A DNA stretch of 64,000 nt from an uncultured Paracoccaceae bacterium (GTDB lineage Bacteria > Pseudomonadota > Alphaproteobacteria > Rhodobacterales > Rhodobacteraceae), in assembly GCA_947494445.1 (NCBI GenBank), contig CANLVD010000015.1, positions 27,688 through 91,687 of the forward strand. The letters run 5' to 3'. The notes beneath the pieces are model-generated. The model was not told the origin of the DNA, searched no databases, and saw only the letters and a list, made by a program, of their open reading frames with translations. The first letter of the stretch is position 1. Each line of letters starts with the position of its first letter. Of the stretch, positions 63,925 through 64,000 are shown one piece after another. The translations under genes and the position numbers were made by a program.

Positions 63925-64000
63925 TGACCTGCCCCCCGAGGGTCCCTCATTTATAACGAGAGTTTGCGGGTGTGGTTTTCATATTCATGGCCGTCAGTTT
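63925..64000 (-). mobile_element. Apparent terminus of an IS3-family element (partial, runs off right edge)
   Basis: TGACCTGCCCCCCGAGGG (63925-63942) has the look of an IS3-family terminal inverted repeat (TGA..TGCCCC). Read on the minus strand, an open frame enters from the right edge and ends with TGA at 63949-63947, just before the repeat. Its last 17 residues (KLTAMNMKTTPANSRYK) are placed where a transposase OrfB would end. Only 76 bp are inside the window, so this is inference from motif and layout. Confidence 0.4.

Overview
The window looks like a chromosomal segment of an alphaproteobacterium of the Rhodobacteraceae (Roseobacter group). This rests on the high GC, the gene order serC-serA-purA, the proteins with typical roseobacterial sequences (YjbF/YjbH pair, IalB-type protein, DUF2842, double cold-shock-domain protein) and two copies of the short GCCTCCGGCGGGAG-T-rich intergenic motif that I remember as frequent in this family. 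Genes are densely packed, with many 1, 4 or 8 bp overlaps. Nearly all of the sequence is coding, so most long alternative-frame ORFs are high-GC shadows.

Layout. 1-405: left-edge EamA-type exporter (partial). 631-5134: serine biosynthesis (serC, serA), then purA with a DUF2842 membrane protein. 5206-16264: one long carbohydrate-uptake and catabolism operon: binding protein, two permeases, a 64-aa membrane protein, a VOC protein, two ATPases, a DhaK-DhaL kinase, a LacI-type regulator, a TIM-barrel isomerase and a Gfo/Idh/MocA dehydrogenase. It is preceded by a palindromic operator-like element. Its substrate is not known to me and it is the best candidate for an undescribed pathway. 16291-18605: a minus-strand pair, cytochrome P450 and a trans-sulfuration-family PLP enzyme. 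18669-24520: DctB-type kinase, a receiver-Fis regulator lacking the AAA+ domain, and a DctPQM TRAP transporter with a 20-bp palindrome in between. 24537-28657: gpt, fabI, pdxH, an SDR, the double cold-shock protein and a DUF192 protein. 28720-28796: tRNA-Pro(TGG). 28942-31068: a 3-hydroxyisobutyrate-dehydrogenase-like enzyme, a small lipoprotein and a soluble MCP-like signalling protein.

31122-37717 holds leuB, leuD and leuC (minus strand), interleaved with an MscS channel, an endonuclease/exonuclease/phosphatase-family protein and a membrane protein. A second, larger MscS channel follows (37933-40083), then an asparaginase II homologue overlapping an ECF sigma factor. 41851-47483 holds an IalB-like protein, rlmN, a WYL regulator with its VOC partner behind a perfect palindrome, two L,D-transpeptidases, a CAP-domain lipoprotein and yjbF. 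47480-53790 holds yjbH, an epimerase-like protein, a secreted helical-repeat-like protein, queG, a glutathione transferase and mtgA. 53912-61181 is the glutamate synthase operon gltD-orf-GFA-gltB, read on the minus strand. uppP, an NDUFA9-like protein and tRNA-Leu(CAG) follow. After the tRNA the sequence becomes AT-richer and gene-poor, and it ends in what looks like the terminus of an IS3-type element.

The strongest functional units are serine and leucine biosynthesis, glutamate assimilation, two solute-binding-protein transport systems, and cell-wall functions (UppP, MtgA, two L,D-transpeptidases). Everything here is read by eye; no database search or folding program was run.
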